A stretch of DNA of 64,000 nucleotides from Pelotomaculum thermopropionicum SI (lineage in GTDB: Bacteria; Bacillota; Desulfotomaculia; Desulfotomaculales; Pelotomaculaceae): assembly GCA_000010565.1 (NCBI GenBank), contig AP009389.1:2170001-2234000 (forward strand), written 5' to 3'. Position numbers and translations under genes: made by a program. Shown piece by piece: positions 1-8,375 of the stretch; the first letter of the stretch is position 1, and the number at the start of each line of letters is the position of its first letter. Under the pieces are notes generated by a model. That model ran no database searches. It was not told the DNA's origin and was given only the letters and a program-made list of their open reading frames with translations.

Positions 1-105
1 GCCGGCGTCGATTACCGCTTTTAAAACAGACTCCGCACAGTTAAGGCCTTCCTTGAAGTTCTGCCTGGCATATTCCCTGGCCTTCTCAACCAGATCACCG
101 CTCAC
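1..105 (-). CDS. C_GCAxxG_C_C family protein, 5' part only
   Basis: The gene runs off the left edge, so only the first 35 codons are visible. The N-terminus reads VSGDLVEKAREYARQ and then has F-x-E-G-x-N-C-A-E-S-V, which resembles the N-terminal motif of the C_GCAxxG_C_C family of small cysteine-rich, probably redox or metal-binding proteins. The start is GTG at 103-105, preceded by a GGGGGGCTGAGG purine-rich stretch. The rest of the cysteine pattern lies outside the window, so the family call rests on one short motif. Confidence 0.5.
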   Translation of the reverse strand, partial: MSGDLVEKAREYARQNFKEGLNCAESVLKAVIDAG

Positions 106-265
106 ATCCTCAGCCCCCCATTAGTTTTTTTGTTTCTCTAAAGCCATTTTAACAGAAAAATCCTTCCGCCGTCCTGAAATTTTTCCCGCACATTCCGGAA
201 GCAGCAGTTCACAGCACACCCGCCAAACCGGCGCACCTGTTTTAAAAAACGACAAAAAGAACTGC

Positions 266-294
266 TTCAAAGTGGCCGCCGGATAAATTATAAT
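266..294 (+). promoter_or_regulatory. Putative sigma-A promoter for the small gene at 316
   Basis: A TTCAAA box (266-271) and a perfect TATAAT box (289-294) are separated by 17 bases, just upstream of the small plus-strand reading frame. The -35 matches only four of six positions. Confidence 0.45.
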
Positions 295-315
295 ATCTGT
301 CAGGGGTGTTATTAA

Positions 316-492
316 ATGGATAACAATCAATTAAAAGGTAAATTCGTCCCCGATAAAAACGGCAAGCTCAGGCCCGTTTTAAAACTGACCGACTATGAGA
401 TAAGCGTTTTGCGCAACTGCCCCTCATCGTTAATTAAGCAGCAGCCCTGGTACACCAGGGCATGGAACTGGGTGAGAAAGAAGATTTTATAA
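316..492 (+). CDS. Small hypothetical protein, 58 aa
   Basis: An ATG at 316 follows a CAGGGGTG ribosome-site-like stretch and a good promoter. The protein is basic, with no membrane segment and no recognised domain; it begins MDNNQLKGKFVPDKNGKLRP and ends WNWVRKKIL. The aromatic and lysine-rich C-terminus could be an amphipathic helix. It is transcribed toward the minus-strand DUF503 gene. I do not recognise a family, and I support it only because promoter, ribosome site and frame agree. Confidence 0.4.
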   Translation: MDNNQLKGKFVPDKNGKLRPVLKLTDYEISVLRNCPSSLIKQQPWYTRAWNWVRKKIL

Positions 493-566
493 GCAGGAGC
501 AAAAATAACCGGGCGCCCCGGCATTCAGGCGGCCGCGGCAAGGGGAATAAGAAACTCTGTTTCATG

Positions 567-848
567 CTAGAGCAGTTCTGTCCGGTAGTCCGTAATTAAA
601 ACCTCGCCCTGGGCCTCGACAAACCTGACTATGGCAGCAAAAACCCGGTGAACATGGGCCTGCTCGCAGCTTACAAAGGAAATTCCTACAGTTGAACGCT
701 GCCAGCTGTCCTGCCCGCCCACCTCCGCCACCGAAACGTTAAAGCGGCTTTTTATTTTATCGATAACGCTTTTTAGCACCCTTCTTTTTTCCTTAAGCGA
801 ATTTGCTCCGCCCAGGAACAGCTCCAGGGTCAACACGCCTACAACCAC
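567..848 (-). CDS. DUF503 (YlxP-like) family protein
   Basis: A 93-residue protein matching the DUF503/YlxP family: N-terminal strand MVVGVLTLELFL, then SLKEKRRVLKSVIDKIKSRFN and VAEVGGQDSWQRSTVGI. The family adopts a small alpha/beta fold; YlxP in Bacilli sits in the nusA-infB translation operon and is thought to act in ribosome biology, but no reaction is established. Here it stands alone beside a HAD phosphatase. The length equals the family norm, so the gene looks complete. The start codon is close to the downstream end of the HAD gene (44 bases), so the two may be cotranscribed. Confidence 0.85.
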   Translation of the reverse strand: MVVGVLTLELFLGGANSLKEKRRVLKSVIDKIKSRFNVSVAEVGGQDSWQRSTVGISFVSCEQAHVHRVFAAIVRFVEAQGEVLITDYRTELL

Positions 849-891
849 CTTTATTCCTCCGGTATTTTCGGTATTTTCATCTTTTAAGCCC

Positions 892-1521
892 CTAAATATA
901 TTTTGCCAGTTCCTCCCACCGGTCGATCAGGCCGTCCGGTTTTAGCTGCGCCAGTTCCTCCCTGGTTCCCAGTCCCCAGGTGACGGCCAGGGTGCGGGTG
1001 CCGGCCCTTTGCCCGGCTAAAACGTCGAATTTGCTGTCGCCCACGTAAATTGACCGGGCCGCCGCCGTTCCCAGGCGCTTAAGGGCGATCAAAAGCGGTT
1101 CCGGGTCCGGCTTGTGCCTGGAAACATCGTGGGCGGTAACTACCACATCCATAAAGCTGCCGATCCCGGTCAGGGTCAGGGCCCTGTCCGTCCCGGCCCT
1201 TCCCTTGGAGGTAACCACGCCGAGCTTGATCCCGCATGCTTTAAGCTTCTCCAGAATTTTTAATGTGCCCGGGAAAAGCCTGGTATGCAGATCGTGCTCG
1301 CGAAGGTAATGGCGCTGGTAAAGCTCTTCAAAAAAAGGGCCCTGGCTGCCGGCAAAATGCCTGCCGATATCCTTTAAAGGAAGCCCGATCATCTTTACCA
1401 CTTCGTCGTCGCCCCACGGTATGTTCATCTCCGCAAACACCAGCCGGTAAGTTTTTATAATTAACTGAAGAGAATCAACCAGCGTTCCGTCCAGGTCGAA
1501 TAAAACTGCTTCAGTCTTCAT
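892..1521 (-). CDS. HAD-superfamily hydrolase (PpaX/phosphoglycolate phosphatase-like)
   Basis: A 209-residue HAD subfamily IA phosphatase. All four motifs are present: I, FDLDGTLVDS near the N-terminus with the Asp nucleophile and the acid/base Asp; II, VVTSKGR; III, the lysine in RHKPDPEP; IV, YVGDSKFDVLAG. A cap-domain insert lies between motifs I and II. The family dephosphorylates small metabolites; pyrophosphatase PpaX and phosphoglycolate phosphatase are the nearest named types, and the substrate cannot be told from sequence. I chose the second ATG (1521) because GAGGG sits six bases upstream of it; the ATG at 1527 is too close to that site. Confidence 0.85.
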   Translation of the reverse strand: MKTEAVLFDLDGTLVDSLQLIIKTYRLVFAEMNIPWGDDEVVKMIGLPLKDIGRHFAGSQGPFFEELYQRHYLREHDLHTRLFPGTLKILEKLKACGIKLGVVTSKGRAGTDRALTLTGIGSFMDVVVTAHDVSRHKPDPEPLLIALKRLGTAAARSIYVGDSKFDVLAGQRAGTRTLAVTWGLGTREELAQLKPDGLIDRWEELAKYI

Positions 1522-1571
1522 TGCCATCCCTCTAGTTGATTAATCATAAACTTCCTTAATGTCTCACACTT

Positions 1572-1599
1572 ATTTTAACTTACTCATATATTTTAACAA
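1572..1599 (-). promoter_or_regulatory. Putative promoter for the HAD phosphatase gene
   Basis: On the minus strand, TTGTTA (1594-1599) and TAAAAT (1572-1577) are 16 bases apart, about 50 bases upstream of the start codon, in an AT-rich divergent intergenic region. Confidence 0.4.
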
Positions 1600-1631
1600 A
1601 GAAATTGAGTTAATTTTATTTAAGGAAAAAC

Positions 1632-1973
1632 ATGCTAAAGTTTAACTTTCTTAAAAAAAGCAGGCCGGCCCTGGCCGCCCCCGGCGCGGCAAAAAGCAAA
1701 AACCTGCTGGAAGTCAAAATCGGAAGCATTCTGGTCAGAATAGCGCGCAGCGCCGGCCGGGCTCCGGAAAACGAGCTGACCGTAGTCCTCCCCAGGGCTG
1801 AAATAAGGTACAGGCGCTACGAAAATGGATGCCTGGCAGAGGAAAAAGAGGTAATCCTAAGCAGCATTACCCTGGCCGACTCGCCTCGCTTTCCGCCAGA
1901 AAAGGCAGACGGCCCGGCCGGGAGGATGCCGCCGCCCCGGCAGCCTCCTTCCGGAACCACTGCCCGCCTGTAG
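1632..1973 (+). CDS. Hypothetical protein, 113 aa
   Basis: ATG at 1632 follows TAAGGAAAAAC. The basic N-terminus (MLKFNFLKKSRPALA) is followed by a beta-rich middle (LLEVKIGSILVRIARS, ELTVVLPRAEIRYRRYENG) and a disordered Pro/Gly-rich tail (RMPPPRQPPSG). There is no signal peptide, membrane span or family I recognise. It is transcribed convergently with the metallophosphoesterase and divergently from the HAD gene. Codon use looks like the neighbours, and no other long frame competes, so it is probably a real gene of unknown function. Confidence 0.5.
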   Translation: MLKFNFLKKSRPALAAPGAAKSKNLLEVKIGSILVRIARSAGRAPENELTVVLPRAEIRYRRYENGCLAEEKEVILSSITLADSPRFPPEKADGPAGRMPPPRQPPSGTTARL

Positions 1974-2011
1974 ATGTCAAATATTAGATTTTAAATCCGT
2001 TAATGTTTGGA

Positions 2012-2743
2012 TCAGCCGCATTCTTTTATCAGGGCCGGGTTAAAGTTAAGAAAGTCGGCGCTGGCCAGGTAAAATTTAATGCCCCAAGCCTGCCGCGGGA
2101 GCCTCAGGTTTACTGCCGCCCCGTGCAGGTGGCCGTAAACCACGGTGCTGACGCCGTAATGCTGGAAAAGCTCAATTAATTCGTTTTTCTCATGCTTTTC
2201 GTTGACCGGCATGAAATGCGTCACCACAATAATTTCCCCGGCGCCGGGGCCTACGCTTTTCAAAGAGTTTTCCATTCTTATCAGTTCCCGGCGGTATATC
2301 TTTAAATCTGCTTCAGTAAAGCTGTCCCCGCCGGGGCAGGTCCAGCCCCGCGAACCGCAGATCGCAACATCCCCTATAAGCTGATGATCGTTCTGAATGA
2401 CCCGCATGTTCGGCGGGAGCGCAGCCCGCACCCGTCCAATGCCCTGCCACCAGTAATCGTGGTTGCCCGCAACGCCCACTATGGTTCCCGGCAAAAGCCC
2501 CAGAAACTCCAGGTCATACCGGGCCTCCTCCAGCCTCATGGCCCAGGAAAAATCGCCGGGCATAAGCACCGCATCACGGCTGGAAACCAAATTGTGCCAG
2601 TTTTCATATATTTTCCTGTAATGCTCCTGCCATTCCCTGCCGAATACGTCCATCGGCTTATAGGTTTTAACCTTGTCCCATCGCCCTGGGTCTACCGGCC
2701 TGCTGAAAGAAAGGTGGATATCCCCCAGTGCAAATATTTTCAA
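2012..2743 (-). CDS. Calcineurin-like metallophosphoesterase
   Basis: A 243-residue cytoplasmic metallophosphoesterase. The metal-binding signature is complete: GDIHLS at the N-terminus (Asp and His), GDFSW (second Asp), GNHDYWW (Asn-His-Asp), the histidine in VVTHFMP, and GHLHG near the C-terminus. These ligands hold a two-metal centre that hydrolyses phosphate mono- or diesters; the physiological substrate is not evident. No partner gene is close: fliY ends about 130 bases upstream behind a terminator, so this is probably a separate transcription unit. Confidence 0.88.
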   Translation of the reverse strand: MKIFALGDIHLSFSRPVDPGRWDKVKTYKPMDVFGREWQEHYRKIYENWHNLVSSRDAVLMPGDFSWAMRLEEARYDLEFLGLLPGTIVGVAGNHDYWWQGIGRVRAALPPNMRVIQNDHQLIGDVAICGSRGWTCPGGDSFTEADLKIYRRELIRMENSLKSVGPGAGEIIVVTHFMPVNEKHEKNELIELFQHYGVSTVVYGHLHGAAVNLRLPRQAWGIKFYLASADFLNFNPALIKECG

Positions 2744-2807
2744 TTTCCGTCTCTCCCGGCAATATTGTCAAATTCTAATTTAACCAGATTCTGGCGCCTT
2801 TACCGGA

Positions 2808-2840
2808 CAAATATTAAATGCCCTGTCCGTTTCAGGGCAT
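2808..2840 (-). terminator. Terminator of the 28-kb flagellar operon
   Basis: An 8-bp perfect stem ATGCCCTG/CAGGGCAT (2833-2840 and 2818-2825) with a 7-base loop, followed on the minus strand by TTTAATATTTG. It lies 36 bases after the fliY stop codon. Confidence 0.7.
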
Positions 2841-2875
2841 AAGACTGGAATGGTAGCCTCCCACGCAAGGCCATT

Positions 2876-4144
2876 TTATCTTCTCAGGTTCTGCAGCCTT
2901 TCCTCCGGGCCGATAATGCTGGTTATCCGTACGCCGAAGTTTTCGTTAACAACCACCACCTCGCCAAAAGCAACGAGGACGCCGTTAACCAGCACTTCCA
3001 CCGGCTCATCCACCAGGTTCTGCAGTTCGACCACAGAACCGGGGGTCAGCCCTAAAATATCTTTTATCGGCCATCTGGTCCGGCCGAGGATGACGGTTAC
3101 CTTCAAAGGAATATCGAGAATGAGATCCAGACGCCTTTGATCGATGGCAGCAGGAGCTGTTAAAGGCTCTGTACCCGGACGCGCAGCGGCGCCGGCAGGC
3201 GGCCGGATTTCCTGTTCCCAGGCCGGCGGGCCTTGCAGTCTTTCCGCTTCCTTGCCGGGCTCCGGCCGGGAAAAATCTTCAAACAGCGAAGCGGCAAAAT
3301 CTTCACCTGCTTCGTCAATGCGGCCCGCCTCCCCTGCGTCCGGCCGGGCGGAGGGGTAATCCTCCGGCAGGGACGGCTCCTCCTCGCTGCCAACCTGCAG
3401 GAAGCGGTTAAGGATAAAGTTTGCTTCCTCTTTGGCCGTATTTATGCCCATGACCTGCATAATCTGGGTATCCAGAATATTGCCTATAGTCATTTTAAAC
3501 CAGACGACCACTATATGCTCTTCCTGTACCAAGTCAAATACCCTTGCCTCATTGTCTTTGTTGACTATTCTTGTTTCGGGAGGAGATATGTTTACCGGAC
3601 GGCCGATCATGGCGGCCATCGAGGTGGAGGCGGTTCCAATCATCTGGTTCATGGCCTCTGACGCGGCGCTGATGCTGATTTCGGTCAGGTCTTCAGAGGC
3701 CTGGGAACCGTCCCCTCCCATCATCAGGTCGGCCATTACGGCAGCATCCCGCAATTTCATGAAAAGAAGGTTATAGCCCGAAAGCCCTTCGGTAAAGCGC
3801 ACATATATCGTCATGTGCGGGATGGTGAAGGACTTGACAAACTCTTCCATGGTGGTAATGGTTACCCTCGGACTGGTTATGCTTACCGTCTGGTTCAAAA
3901 GCACCGACAGGGTGGTGGCCGCCGATCCCATGCAGATGTTGCCGATCTCTCCTAAAGCGTCTTTTTCCTCCTCCGTCAGCATTTCAACATTTGCTCCAAG
4001 CTGCTCCGAACCAGCCCCGTTACCACCGGTTCCGCCTGGTTGCTGCACCCCGGAATACTCACCCTCTTCCGGCAGCGCCGGTTCTGCAAGCCGGGCGTTT
4101 AAGAGCGCATCAATTTCTTCCTGTTTTAGCAGTCTGTTAGACAT
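2876..4144 (-). CDS. fliY: Flagellar motor switch phosphatase FliY
   Basis: A 422-residue switch protein combining three parts. The N-terminal peptide LLKQEEIDALLNARL is the FliM/FliY-type CheY-P binding segment. A CheC-like phosphatase domain (about residues 55-250) has both E-x-x-N active-site helices, EIGNICMGSAATT and SEAMNQMIGTA. After a Pro/Glu-rich linker comes a FliN domain (about 340-415, DIPLKVTVILGRTRWPIKDIL). In Gram-positives FliY sits in the C-ring and dephosphorylates CheY-P at the motor. The ATG lies inside the fliM end (8-base overlap), implying translational coupling. A separate FliN is also encoded at 18498, so the two may share the lower C-ring. Confidence 0.96.
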   Translation of the reverse strand: MSNRLLKQEEIDALLNARLAEPALPEEGEYSGVQQPGGTGGNGAGSEQLGANVEMLTEEEKDALGEIGNICMGSAATTLSVLLNQTVSITSPRVTITTMEEFVKSFTIPHMTIYVRFTEGLSGYNLLFMKLRDAAVMADLMMGGDGSQASEDLTEISISAASEAMNQMIGTASTSMAAMIGRPVNISPPETRIVNKDNEARVFDLVQEEHIVVVWFKMTIGNILDTQIMQVMGINTAKEEANFILNRFLQVGSEEEPSLPEDYPSARPDAGEAGRIDEAGEDFAASLFEDFSRPEPGKEAERLQGPPAWEQEIRPPAGAAARPGTEPLTAPAAIDQRRLDLILDIPLKVTVILGRTRWPIKDILGLTPGSVVELQNLVDEPVEVLVNGVLVAFGEVVVVNENFGVRITSIIGPEERLQNLRR

Positions 4145-5129
4145 TTTTTTCGCCCTCCGTAGCCAGTGCTGTTATCTGCACGGCAAGTTTGCTTCCCAGC
4201 GCCCCGGCCTGTACCTTAAACTTCAAGTGCTCCCCTATGTACAGGTCCAGATCCTGATCGACCTTCTTGTCCAGAATTAAAACGTCGCCTTCCTGCAACT
4301 GCAAAAAATCATCCACCGTTATTTGGGTTTGCCCGGCCAGCACGGTCAGCTCGATCTTCGGAAAGCCCAGCCAGTACTGAAGCCTTTTTACTTCTTCGTC
4401 GTTTACGGCGGAAGTCTGGGGGCCAAAGCGCCTCTGGAAGGACAACTGGGAGACAACGGGATCCAGCAGGGGAAAGGGCAGGCACAGGTTAATGAAGCCC
4501 CTGGCCGACTCGCCCACCTGCGTAGTTAAAGTAATCAGTGCAACAATTTCGCTGAAGGAAAAAATCTGGTGCAGGTAGGGATTGGTTTCGACGGTTTCAA
4601 TGACCGGCTCGACATGTACTATGTCCTTCCAAGCCAGTGCCAAATGTTCCAATATCTTCATGCTGATTTTACGCACCACGGACAGCTCAATGTCCGTCAA
4701 CTCCCGGACAGCCTTCGGCGCCTCCCCGTTCCCCCCGAAGAAAAGGTCGATTATCGGGAAAAGGAACATCGAGTCAAGCTGGGCAATGGCAGTACCTTTA
4801 AGAGGATTTAAGGAGAAGATCGCCAGCACCGTAGGGGTTGGAATGGAGCGGATAAAATCCTCGTAAGTAAGCTGGTCCACCGATGCAACTTCAATTTGTA
4901 CGTTGCTGCGCAGGTAGCCGGTTAGAAAGTTGGATAGAAGGCGCGCAAAAACTCCGTGCAAAACCTGCAGGGTGCGCAGCTGATCCTTGGAAAACTTGTT
5001 CGGCCGCCTGAAATCGTAGCGCTTGTATTCGACCTGCTGCTGAGTCTCCTTAAGTTCTTCAATTTTAACCTCGCCGGTTGAAAGCGCGCTTAGCAAAGCA
5101 TCTATTTCGCTCTGAGACAGTACATCCAT
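4137..5129 (-). CDS. fliM: Flagellar motor switch protein FliM
   Basis: A 330-residue C-ring protein. The N-terminal LSQSEIDALLSAL is the conserved CheY-P docking peptide; the middle domain (about 45-230) is CheC-like without catalytic residues, as in all FliM; the C-terminal SPOA domain (about 250-320) contains VLAGQTQITVDDFLQLQEGDVLILD. FliM transmits CheY-P binding to FliG to reverse or stop the motor. It is the second-last gene of the long operon, next to cheY, rather than after fliL as in Bacillus. Length matches the family. Confidence 0.97.
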   Translation of the reverse strand: MDVLSQSEIDALLSALSTGEVKIEELKETQQQVEYKRYDFRRPNKFSKDQLRTLQVLHGVFARLLSNFLTGYLRSNVQIEVASVDQLTYEDFIRSIPTPTVLAIFSLNPLKGTAIAQLDSMFLFPIIDLFFGGNGEAPKAVRELTDIELSVVRKISMKILEHLALAWKDIVHVEPVIETVETNPYLHQIFSFSEIVALITLTTQVGESARGFINLCLPFPLLDPVVSQLSFQRRFGPQTSAVNDEEVKRLQYWLGFPKIELTVLAGQTQITVDDFLQLQEGDVLILDKKVDQDLDLYIGEHLKFKVQAGALGSKLAVQITALATEGEKNV

Positions 5130-5206
5130 AATTTAACCGATCACCAACCGATAAGGCAAATTTCCCCTCATGCAAAAGGTGCTAAAATTACGGGGCAAAC
5201 AGGGTA

Positions 5207-5581
5207 CTACTGGCCGGCCCTTGCCAGCACCCTTTCGATGGCCTGTAAGATGCGATCCTGCTGAAATGGCTTGACAATAAAGTCCTTTGCCCCTGCCTGG
5301 ATGGCTTCCATTACCATGGCCTGCTGCCCCATTGCGCTGCACATGATGATGTTGGCGTTGGGGTCAATGCGGCGAATGGCTTTTACGCCGTCAATCCCGT
5401 TCATTTCCGGCATGGTAATGTCCATGGTCACCAGGTCGGGCTTCAATTGCTTGTATAATTCCACGGCCACCTGCCCGTTTTCCGCCTCGCCGACCACTTC
5501 ATAGCCGTTTTTGGTAACGATATTCTTAATCATCATTCTCATAAAGGCTGCATCATCAACAATCAGGATCCGCTTGCCCAA
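5207..5581 (-). CDS. cheY: Chemotaxis response regulator CheY
   Basis: A single receiver domain of 124 residues. It has the acidic pair in ILIVDDAAF, the phospho-accepting Asp in LVTMDITMPEMNG, the Thr/Ser position in IMCSAMGQ and the Lys in FIVKPFQ. CheA phosphorylates it and CheY-P binds FliM/FliY. The start is TTG, with GGAGG ten bases upstream; no ATG alternative keeps the first beta strand. It lies between cheC and fliM, consistent with a dedicated motor CheY. Confidence 0.96.
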   Translation of the reverse strand: MGKRILIVDDAAFMRMMIKNIVTKNGYEVVGEAENGQVAVELYKQLKPDLVTMDITMPEMNGIDGVKAIRRIDPNANIIMCSAMGQQAMVMEAIQAGAKDFIVKPFQQDRILQAIERVLARAGQ

Positions 5582-5610
5582 AGATAATCTACCTCCTGCT
5601 TAAAAAAAGA

Positions 5611-6234
5611 TCAGAGTGTTACCGGCATGCCCAAAGCTTCAAAAATCCTGTTTAAAGCGCCCGTCTGGGGCAGCAGGAAAAAATGTCCTTTAATCTGAAA
5701 ATTCTCCTGGAAAAAAAGGGTCTCAATGAGCAATATCTGATCGTCCCAGTACCCGCTGGCCACCAGGGAGGTGCTTAAAATCGCACCCAGCATATCAAAG
5801 GCAAACATGGGTACGGTGGTTACCATCCTCAGCCCTGTCATGCTTCCAATAGCATTAATAAACGAGCCGGTCAAAACATTTCCTATTTCCATAACCGCAG
5901 ACTCGCCCATGGCGTCCAGCCCGGCCGAGGTGCCGGGCTCCCGTCCCATCAGCATGTCCACCAGCCGGTAGGCACATTGTTCTTTAAAAATAAAGAGGAT
6001 CGTTCCCGGAACATCGCCCTCGACGCCCAGGTAAACGCATGCCACAACCTCCTCCGGCCCGCCGGCCAGGGTAAAAAGTTCTTCTGTATTTAGAAAAACG
6101 GCTTTCGGCACGGCCATATTTACTTTTCCGTTGAGCAATTCGGCCAGCGCCGTGGCAGCATTTCCCAGGCCGATATTGCTGATTTCCTGCAGGGCATCCA
6201 TGTAAAGGCCCGAAATCCCCTCTAGCTCAGCCAT
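5611..6234 (-). CDS. cheC: CheY-P phosphatase CheC
   Basis: A 207-residue CheC-family protein with two phosphatase centres: ALQEISNIGLGNAATALAELL near the N-terminus and ESAVMEIGNVLTGSFINAIG in the middle, each with the required Glu and Asn two residues apart. CheC hydrolyses CheY-P and in Firmicutes also binds CheD, linking adaptation to signalling; cheD and cheR are encoded immediately upstream in the same operon. ATG start; length normal for the family. Confidence 0.95.
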   Translation of the reverse strand: MAELEGISGLYMDALQEISNIGLGNAATALAELLNGKVNMAVPKAVFLNTEELFTLAGGPEEVVACVYLGVEGDVPGTILFIFKEQCAYRLVDMLMGREPGTSAGLDAMGESAVMEIGNVLTGSFINAIGSMTGLRMVTTVPMFAFDMLGAILSTSLVASGYWDDQILLIETLFFQENFQIKGHFFLLPQTGALNRIFEALGMPVTL

Positions 6235-6254
6235 TTAACATCCCTTCCCGGATT

Positions 6255-7031
6255 TTAGGTCTTCCTGCGGTAAAAACATGTGGCAATTTTCTCCAAACCG
6301 ATCTCATGATAGTTAAAAATCATCTCGCTGGCGCCGATAAACAGCACTCCGCCGGGGCCGAGCGCCTTGCTGAACTTCCTGTTCAGCCTGTCCTGCGCCT
6401 CCCTGGTAAAGTAGATGGTCACGTTGCGGCAGGCAATCAAGTCATATCCGTCACCGAAAGGATCGAGCAGCAGGTCGTGCTGCCGGAAAGAAACCGCCTG
6501 CTTTATCCTGTCGCTTAAAACGTACTGGTTTCCTTCCTTCCTGAAGTACTTCAACAGCCTGCGGCCGTCAACGTTGCGCACCTGTTCCGGAGTGTAGCGC
6601 GCCTCGGCGGCTGCCTGGAGAATTTTCCGGTCGATGTCGGTGGCTTCAATCCGGTGGCCCTGCCCCGGGCTTATTTCATCCAGGATAATTGCTATGGAAT
6701 AGGGTTCTGCGCCGCTGGAACAGGCGGCACTCCAGATTTTTAGCCTTTTTTTCCGGGCCAGCAGCTCCGGCAGAACCTTTTCTTCCAGGTAGCCGAACAT
6801 CGTCTTGTCCCTGAAAAACTCGGACACGTTTATGGTCAGGGTGTCGAGGAACTCCAGATAAGACTTGCGGTCAGATATAAGGAGCTTAAAAAAGCTATCA
6901 TAATCGCCGGCGTTTAACTTGCGCCGGGTCATAAAGTTGTCCAGCCTGCGCTTGAGCTGAGTTTCTTTGTATGCATTCAAATCCAGCCTGAAGCTGTGGT
7001 GCACTTTTTCTTTAAAAAGCGAAAAATCCAT
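6255..7031 (-). CDS. cheR: Chemoreceptor methyltransferase CheR
   Basis: A 258-residue S-adenosylmethionine-dependent glutamate methyltransferase. An N-terminal helical domain (residues 1-75) precedes the Rossmann catalytic domain with VSEFFRDKTMFGYL, the SAM loop IWSAACSSGAEPYSIAI, ATDIDRKIL and DLIACRNVTIYF. It methylates receptor cytoplasmic tails during adaptation. The ATG overlaps the cheD stop by one base (TAATG). No receptor gene is in the window, so its substrates are encoded elsewhere. Confidence 0.96.
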   Translation of the reverse strand: MDFSLFKEKVHHSFRLDLNAYKETQLKRRLDNFMTRRKLNAGDYDSFFKLLISDRKSYLEFLDTLTINVSEFFRDKTMFGYLEEKVLPELLARKKRLKIWSAACSSGAEPYSIAIILDEISPGQGHRIEATDIDRKILQAAAEARYTPEQVRNVDGRRLLKYFRKEGNQYVLSDRIKQAVSFRQHDLLLDPFGDGYDLIACRNVTIYFTREAQDRLNRKFSKALGPGGVLFIGASEMIFNYHEIGLEKIATCFYRRKT

Positions 7032-7567
7032 TAAATCACCTTTAATTGAGAGCCAACGGTGCGGATATAGACGTTGCCGCTGGCGGTATCCAGGATCATC
7101 GTGCGGCCTTTGCTGCCGCCCACATCCTCCGCCAGTATTTTAATGCCCAGGTCCTTTAATACTTTTCTGGTCATGTTGATATTGCGCTCGCCGATGTTGA
7201 GCGCAAACTTTTCATTCAGGCCGGAGAACATCTGGGCACCGCCGGCTATCTTGGCCTGCAGGTTGTTAACCCTTCCCCCCAGACGTCTTACCTCCGCCAC
7301 CAAAAGGGGCAGGCCCAGATCGGCAAACTTCGCCGGTTTAAGTTTTACCGCATTGTTAAACTGGGTGCTGTCGGGAAGCATGATATGCAGCAGCCCGCCA
7401 ACCTTCATGACCGGATCGTACAGGGACACCCCGACACAGGAGCCCAGACCAAGCGTGATCAGGCGGACCGGTTGCACGGCAACTTTAAGATCCGCTATGC
7501 CCACCTGAATTTCGGGTACCGGTAAGGCCTGGCCGTTTACAGCATCCCGCGCCGCCGATAACTGCAT
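7031..7567 (-). CDS. cheD: Chemoreceptor glutamine deamidase CheD
   Basis: A 178-residue deamidase. The catalytic Cys is in [14 protein letters not shown] and the His in [11 protein letters not shown], with the downstream KIAGGAQMF and [14 protein letters not shown] segments of the family. CheD deamidates receptor glutamines and binds CheC, whose gene is two downstream. The N-terminal extension of about 25 residues before the first conserved strand ([18 protein letters not shown]) suggests the true start could be slightly later, but ATG at 7567 fits the spacing to the preceding gene. Confidence 0.94.
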   Translation of the reverse strand: MQLSAARDAVNGQALPVPEIQVGIADLKVAVQPVRLITLGLGSCVGVSLYDPVMKVGGLLHIMLPDSTQFNNAVKLKPAKFADLGLPLLVAEVRRLGGRVNNLQAKIAGGAQMFSGLNEKFALNIGERNINMTRKVLKDLGIKILAEDVGGSKGRTMILDTASGNVYIRTVGSQLKVI

Positions 7568-7577
7568 TTAAACCACC

Positions 7578-8348
7578 CTATTTCCGTAAATTATTGGCCA
7601 TACCCCACATCTCGTCCACAATGCGCACAGAGCGGGCATTAAATCCGTAGACCGTCTGGGCCTCAATAAGGCCGGTGATTTCCCCTGTCAGATCCACATT
7701 GGAGGTTTCCAGGTAGCCCTGTCTGATCACACCGAACCCTTCGCTGCCCGGCGTACCGGGGATGGCTTCCCCCGCTTCTTCGTCCAGATAGAAGTGGAAG
7801 CTGCCGGCCGGTTTAAGGGCGGCCATGCTGGAGAACCTGTAGAGGGTAATCTGCCCCGCGTCGATTACGCTGCCGTCCTTTTCCGCGCTTACCCTGCCGT
7901 CGGGAGAAACAATCACCTTATCCCATCCTTCAGGCAGGCTTACCCCCTCCAGCCGGTAACCGGAAGAACAGTATAAATTCCCTTCCTTATCATAGGTAAA
8001 ACAGCCGTTACGGGTGTAAACTTCCTCCCCCCCGGGCAGAACAACCCGGAAATACCCCTCTCCCTCTATGAGCAGATCAAACGGCCTCTCCGTCTTTACC
8101 GTTTCGCCGGCCAGCAAAACTTTGTCAGCGCTTTCAGCCCTAACACCGCTTCCGGCCCTGGCGGGCCTGCCCTCCGCAGCAACGGGGATGCCCTGTTTTT
8201 CTATTTCTTGACTGACCAGTTCGGCAAACCGGGTTCTGTTCCTTTTATAGCCTGCAGCGGCAATATTGGCCAGGTCGACAGCAATGGCGTCAACCCTCGT
8301 GCGCTGGGCATTAAGCCCCGTTACGGCGCTGCTAAGAGCTTTCAGCAT
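7578..8348 (-). CDS. flgG: Flagellar rod protein FlgG/FlhP-type, divergent
   Basis: A 256-residue rod/hook-family protein: an N-terminal coiled segment (MLKALSSAVTGLNAQRTRVD) and the C-terminal helix ENNSK-equivalent LIEAQTVYGFNARSVRIVDEMW. The middle has the FlgG beta domain motifs LLIEGEGYFRVV and VYTRNGCFTYDKEGNLYCSSGYRL. The usual NNLANxNTxGYK box is degenerate (VDLANIAAAGYKRNRTRF). It forms part of the axial rod. Together with the preceding paralogue it forms a pair like flhO-flhP of Bacillus; the flgG/flgF naming is by order and is tentative. Confidence 0.85.
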   Translation of the reverse strand: MLKALSSAVTGLNAQRTRVDAIAVDLANIAAAGYKRNRTRFAELVSQEIEKQGIPVAAEGRPARAGSGVRAESADKVLLAGETVKTERPFDLLIEGEGYFRVVLPGGEEVYTRNGCFTYDKEGNLYCSSGYRLEGVSLPEGWDKVIVSPDGRVSAEKDGSVIDAGQITLYRFSSMAALKPAGSFHFYLDEEAGEAIPGTPGSEGFGVIRQGYLETSNVDLTGEITGLIEAQTVYGFNARSVRIVDEMWGMANNLRK

Positions 8349-8375
8349 GTTTTCCCACCTCTTCTTTGAAAAAAT